This document shows, piece by piece, positions 60,680-64,000 of a DNA stretch of 64,000 nt. Location of the stretch: NCBI RefSeq assembly GCF_016836705.1, contig NZ_JAFCGY010000010.1, forward strand, positions 110,802-174,801, read 5' to 3'. This DNA is from Mesorhizobium caraganae. GTDB taxonomy: Bacteria; Pseudomonadota; Alphaproteobacteria; Rhizobiales; Rhizobiaceae. The position numbers and the translations under genes were made by a program. How positions within the stretch are numbered: position 1 is the first letter of the stretch; each line of letters starts with the position of its first letter. The notes under the pieces were generated by a model. That model was not told the DNA's origin. It did not search any database and was given only the letters and a program-made list of their open reading frames with translations.

Positions 60680-61411
60680 ATGAACCGTAGCTTGTCCCGC
60701 AGAAACCTCCTGTCTTCGCTGGCCGTTATTCCGGCAGTGGCACTGCTCGCCGCATGCAGCGACTCCAGCGAGGACGCCAAGGCAGCGGACGTCAAGCCTG
60801 CAACGCCTGCCGTGCCAGCCGCGACGCCTGCCACGCCGGCCGCCGCCAAGGCGCCGGACTCGACGGGCGACGTCAACATGGCCGAACTGCTGAAGCCCGG
60901 CGCTCTGCCCGACAAGCAGCTCGGCAAGGACGACGCCAAGGTCACCATCGTCGAATATGCCTCGATGACTTGCCCGCATTGCGCGCATTTCGCCGCGACC
61001 ACCTTCCCTGAGTTGAAGACCAAGTACATCGACACCGGCAAGGCCCGCTACATCCTGCGCGAATTCCCGTTCGATCCGAGCGCCGAGGCCGGTTTCATGC
61101 TGGCGCGCTGTTCAAAGGACAATTATTTCCCGATGGTGGACGTGCTGTTCAAGCAGCAGGCCAACTGGGTCGGCGTCAACAACACCAAGGATGCCCTGCT
61201 TCAGATCTCCAAGCTCGCCGGTTTTACACAGGAGTCCTTCGAGGCCTGCTTGACGGACCAGAAACTTCTGGACGATGTGAGATCGGTCCAGAAGCGCGGC
61301 GCCGATGAATTCAAGGTCGACTCGACGCCGACCTTCTTCATCAACGGAAAGACCTACAAAGGTGCGATGTCGATTGAGGAAATATCGGCCATCATCGATC
61401 CTCTGCTCTGA
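60680..61411 (+). CDS. DsbA-family thiol oxidoreductase, lipoprotein form
   Basis: 243 residues. A lipobox (AVALLAAC) gives a membrane-anchored lipoprotein, then an Ala/Pro/Thr linker (about 30-65) and a thioredoxin-fold DsbA domain with active site MTCPHCAHF and cis-Pro loop STPTFFINGK. Probably oxidises cysteines of periplasmic proteins. ATG at 60680 is preferred to GTG at 60671, since CAGGTG lies upstream. Confidence 0.92.
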   Translation: MNRSLSRRNLLSSLAVIPAVALLAACSDSSEDAKAADVKPATPAVPAATPATPAAAKAPDSTGDVNMAELLKPGALPDKQLGKDDAKVTIVEYASMTCPHCAHFAATTFPELKTKYIDTGKARYILREFPFDPSAEAGFMLARCSKDNYFPMVDVLFKQQANWVGVNNTKDALLQISKLAGFTQESFEACLTDQKLLDDVRSVQKRGADEFKVDSTPTFFINGKTYKGAMSIEEISAIIDPLL

Positions 61412-61480
61412 CGTCCAGGCGGCGCCGGAGCGACTGCGCTTTGGCGACTGCGCACCTCTGCGACCTGTAGGCAGGCGCGA

Positions 61481-64000
61481 ATGAAGTTTTCGCGCCTTCG
61501 TCTCCTTGGCTTCAAGTCCTTCGTCGAACCCGGCGAGTTCGTCATCGAACGCGGCCTGACCGGCATTGTCGGGCCGAATGGCTGCGGCAAGTCGAACCTT
61601 GTCGAGGCGATGCGCTGGGTGATGGGCGAAAGCTCCTACAAGAATATGCGCGCGTCCGGCATGGACGACGTGATCTTTTCCGGTTCGGGAACGCGCCCCG
61701 CGCGCAACACCGCCGAAGTCACGCTGTTCCTCGACAATAGCGACCGCACGGCGCCCGCCGCTTTCAACGACGCCGATGAGTTGCAGGTGTCGCGCCGCAT
61801 CGAGCGAGAGGCCGGCTCGCTCTACCGCATCAACGGCAAGGAAGCCCGCGCCAAGGACGTGCAGCTTCTGTTCGCCGACCAGTCGACCGGCGCGCGCTCG
61901 CCCTCGATGGTCGGTCAGGGCCGCATCGGCGAGCTGATCCAGGCCAAGCCCCAGGCGCGCCGCGCGCTGCTCGAAGAAGCCGCCGGCATTTCCGGCCTTC
62001 ATACGCGCCGTCACGAGGCCGAGCTTCGGCTGAAGGCGGCCGAGCAGAATCTGGAGCGGTTGGACGACGTCGTCGGCGAGCTGGAGAGCCAGATCGAAAG
62101 CCTGAAGCGCCAGGCGCGCCAGGCCTCGCGCTTCAAGAACCTGTCGGCCGATATCCGCAAGGCGGAAGCCACGCTTTTGCATTTGCGCTGGACGCTGGCC
62201 AAGACCCAGGAAGGCGAGGCGCGCTCGGCGCTGGCCGTTGCCACCGCACTGGTCGGCGACCGCGCTTCGGCGCAGATGAGCGCCGCCCGTGAGCAAGGCA
62301 TCGGCGCGCATCGGCTGCCCGATCTGCGCGATGCCGAAGCCGCCGCTGCCGCCGCCTTCCAGCGCCTGTCGATTGCCAAGGCGCACATCGAGGAGGAGGC
62401 CGGCCGCATCCGCGCCCGCCAGGCCGAGCTCGAGCGCCGCCTGCAGCAACTCGACGGCGACATCGCCCGCGAAGAGCGCATGGTGCGCGACAATGCGGAT
62501 ATTCTCGAGCGCCTGCGCGAGGAAGAAGCCACGCTCAATTCCGAAAATGCGGGTGCTGCCGAACGCGAAGCCACCACGCGGGCCGCTTTCGAGCAGGCCG
62601 GCGCGACGCTCGTCCAAAGTGAAGCAAAACTCGCGGCGCTGACCGCCGAACGGGCCGAGGCCGCCGCCTCGCGCAACCAGATCGAGCGCACGCTGCGCGA
62701 AACCGCCGAACGCCGCGACCGTTTTGGCCGGCAGCTCACCGACGTCGATCGCGAATTGTCCGAGATCCTGTCCAAGGTCGCGGGCTTGCCTGACCCTGCC
62801 GAGAAGCGTGCTCTGGTCGAGGATGCGCTCGCCCGGCTGGAGGAGACCGAGGCCGGCGCCATATCAGCCGAACAGGCGGTCGCCGAGGCGCGCGCGGCTG
62901 AGAGTGCCGCCCGACCGCCGCTGCAGGACGCCAGGTCAGAACTCGCTGGGATCGAGACCGAAGCGCGCACGCTGGCCAAGATCCTCAATGCCGCCAGCGG
63001 CGATCTTTTCCCCTCGGTGCTCGAACAGCTCAGCGTCGAACGCGGCTATGAGACAGCCCTGGGTGCTGCCCTTGGCGAAGACCTCGACGTGCCGCTCGAC
63101 CGCAGCGCGCCGGTGCATTGGGGCGAAAGCCAGGTCCAGCCAAGCGATGCGGCTTTGCCGGAAGGCATCAAGAGCCTCGCCAGCGTGGTGCGCGCGCCAT
63201 CGCAGCTTGCCCGCCGGCTGGCGCAGATCGGCATTGTCGACGCCACTGACGGCCGCCGGCTGCAGGCCCTGCTTGCGCCCGGCCAGCGGCTGGTCAGCCG
63301 CGACGGCGCGCTGTGGCGCTGGGACGGGCTTACCGCCAGCGCCGATGCGCCGACCGCGGCCGCTCAGCGGCTGGCGCAGAAAAACCGGCTGGCCGAACTC
63401 GATGCCGAGGCGGTGCAGGCGACGCAGATCGTGCGCGAGGCCGAAGCTGCCCTTGCCCAGGCCGAACAGGCGCTGCGCCAGGCAAGCGAGGCCGAACGAA
63501 ACGCCCGCCAGGCCGGCCGCGATGCCCAACACGGGCTGGACGCCGCGCGCAACGCGCTGGCCGAGGCCGAAAAGGCCGGCGGCGAACTGGCAAGCCGTCG
63601 CGCCGCCCTGGACGAAGCGCGCGCGCGCATCGTCGACAGCCATGAAGAGACGGCCGCTGCCTTTGCCGAGGCCGAAATGCTGCTGCAGGACGCGCCCGAT
63701 CTCGGCGACCTGCAATTGCAGCTCGAACAGTCCGCCGCCAATGTCGGCAGGGATCGCGCAACCCTTGCCGACGCGCGCGCCGTGCATGAGGGCCTGCGCC
63801 GCGAGGCCGAGGCGCGCGCGCGCCGGCTTGATGCCATCGGCGCCGAGCGCAGTAGCTGGCTGCAGCGTGCCGAAAACGCCTCGACGCAGATCGCCTCGCT
63901 CGGTGAGCGCAGGGCCGAAGCCGAGGCAGAGCGCGAGACGCTGGCCGACGCGCCCGACGAGATCGACGCCAGGCGTCGCGCGCTGCTGTCGCAACTGACC
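61481..64000 (+). CDS. smc: Chromosome segregation protein SMC, 3' end outside the window
   Basis: The first 840 codons without a stop; full SMC is about 1150 residues. The N-terminal head has Walker A GPNGCGKS (31-38), then coiled coil from about residue 170 with charged Ala/Glu/Arg heptads. The hinge begins near residue 500 (SVERGYETALGAALGEDLD), followed by the returning coiled coil. The Walker B and signature motif are beyond the edge. SMC with ScpAB organises the chromosome. Start at MKFSRLRLLGFKSFVEPGEF, the normal N-terminus. Confidence 0.96.
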   Translation, partial: MKFSRLRLLGFKSFVEPGEFVIERGLTGIVGPNGCGKSNLVEAMRWVMGESSYKNMRASGMDDVIFSGSGTRPARNTAEVTLFLDNSDRTAPAAFNDADELQVSRRIEREAGSLYRINGKEARAKDVQLLFADQSTGARSPSMVGQGRIGELIQAKPQARRALLEEAAGISGLHTRRHEAELRLKAAEQNLERLDDVVGELESQIESLKRQARQASRFKNLSADIRKAEATLLHLRWTLAKTQEGEARSALAVATALVGDRASAQMSAAREQGIGAHRLPDLRDAEAAAAAAFQRLSIAKAHIEEEAGRIRARQAELERRLQQLDGDIAREERMVRDNADILERLREEEATLNSENAGAAEREATTRAAFEQAGATLVQSEAKLAALTAERAEAAASRNQIERTLRETAERRDRFGRQLTDVDRELSEILSKVAGLPDPAEKRALVEDALARLEETEAGAISAEQAVAEARAAESAARPPLQDARSELAGIETEARTLAKILNAASGDLFPSVLEQLSVERGYETALGAALGEDLDVPLDRSAPVHWGESQVQPSDAALPEGIKSLASVVRAPSQLARRLAQIGIVDATDGRRLQALLAPGQRLVSRDGALWRWDGLTASADAPTAAAQRLAQKNRLAELDAEAVQATQIVREAEAALAQAEQALRQASEAERNARQAGRDAQHGLDAARNALAEAEKAGGELASRRAALDEARARIVDSHEETAAAFAEAEMLLQDAPDLGDLQLQLEQSAANVGRDRATLADARAVHEGLRREAEARARRLDAIGAERSSWLQRAENASTQIASLGERRAEAEAERETLADAPDEIDARRRALLSQLT

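Overview
The window is 64 kb of GC-rich alphaproteobacterial chromosome, most like Rhizobiales and probably Mesorhizobium or a close relative. That assignment is inference from gene content and order: CcrM methyltransferase, an aa3 oxidase cluster containing small CoxF, IalB, a RibB with a dead RibA-like tail, the DciA/DsbA/SMC neighbourhood, and several families of short intergenic palindromes. Nearly everything looks like core housekeeping DNA. I see no rRNA, tRNA, CRISPR array, prophage or insertion sequence.

Layout. 1-2.2 kb: end of a beta-oxidation pair (acyl-CoA dehydrogenase, crotonase). 2.5-4.3 kb: LysE exporter, pdxH and a divergent lipoprotein. 4.3-9.0 kb: a block on the minus strand with a polysaccharide flippase, a glycosyltransferase and a two-component system; the first two genes are locally AT-rich and look acquired. 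9.2-16.9 kb: DnaJ-like protein, TetR plus MddA-type methyltransferase with paired operators, fabI, a phosphatase, DUF1344, aroC, ribB and an acetyltransferase. 16.9-18.9 kb: MFS exporter and TetR, divergent around three identical-type operators. 19-24.5 kb: membrane protein, deacetylase, xseB, DUF2277, pirin, dxs. 24.6-31.6 kb: small secreted protein, a probably frameshifted GFA gene, tlyA, an RNA methyltransferase, a transglutaminase-like peptidase, a VapBC-type toxin-antitoxin pair, tldD, an acetyltransferase and ialB.

32-38.7 kb is the respiratory core: ctaC-ctaD-ctaB-coxF-ctaG-ctaE ending in a strong terminator, then DUF983 and SURF1. Together these supply cytochrome c oxidase subunits, the heme A precursor enzyme, copper delivery and assembly. 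38.8-42.6 kb: ispH, thrB, rnhA, a phosphatase-like gene and a ParDE pair. 42.7-46.2 kb: an unknown gene, DUF2938, peroxiredoxin, a DsbD-alpha-like protein and AlgH. 46.2-52.4 kb: a tightly packed minus-strand run thrC, M16 peptidase, acetyltransferase, GGDEF/EAL protein. Both dxs and ispH (MEP isoprenoid pathway) and both thrB and thrC (threonine) are present but not clustered.

52.5-55.8 kb: a lipoprotein, then a small ArsR-led operon (ArsR, SRPBCC/AHSA1, VOC, small membrane protein, two DUF1801 proteins) with a clear promoter and operator. 55.8-64 kb: HAD phosphatase, ccrM, an inverted-repeat element, a second HAD protein, mutY, DciA-like protein, DsbA-like lipoprotein and the first 840 codons of smc, which runs off the window.

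I did not find a clearly new biological system. The best leads are regulatory (three promoter/operator architectures that can be read directly), structural (several perfect palindromes, one forming the end of aroC) and a few genes with altered catalytic motifs. All motif and promoter calls are by eye; none was scored or searched.
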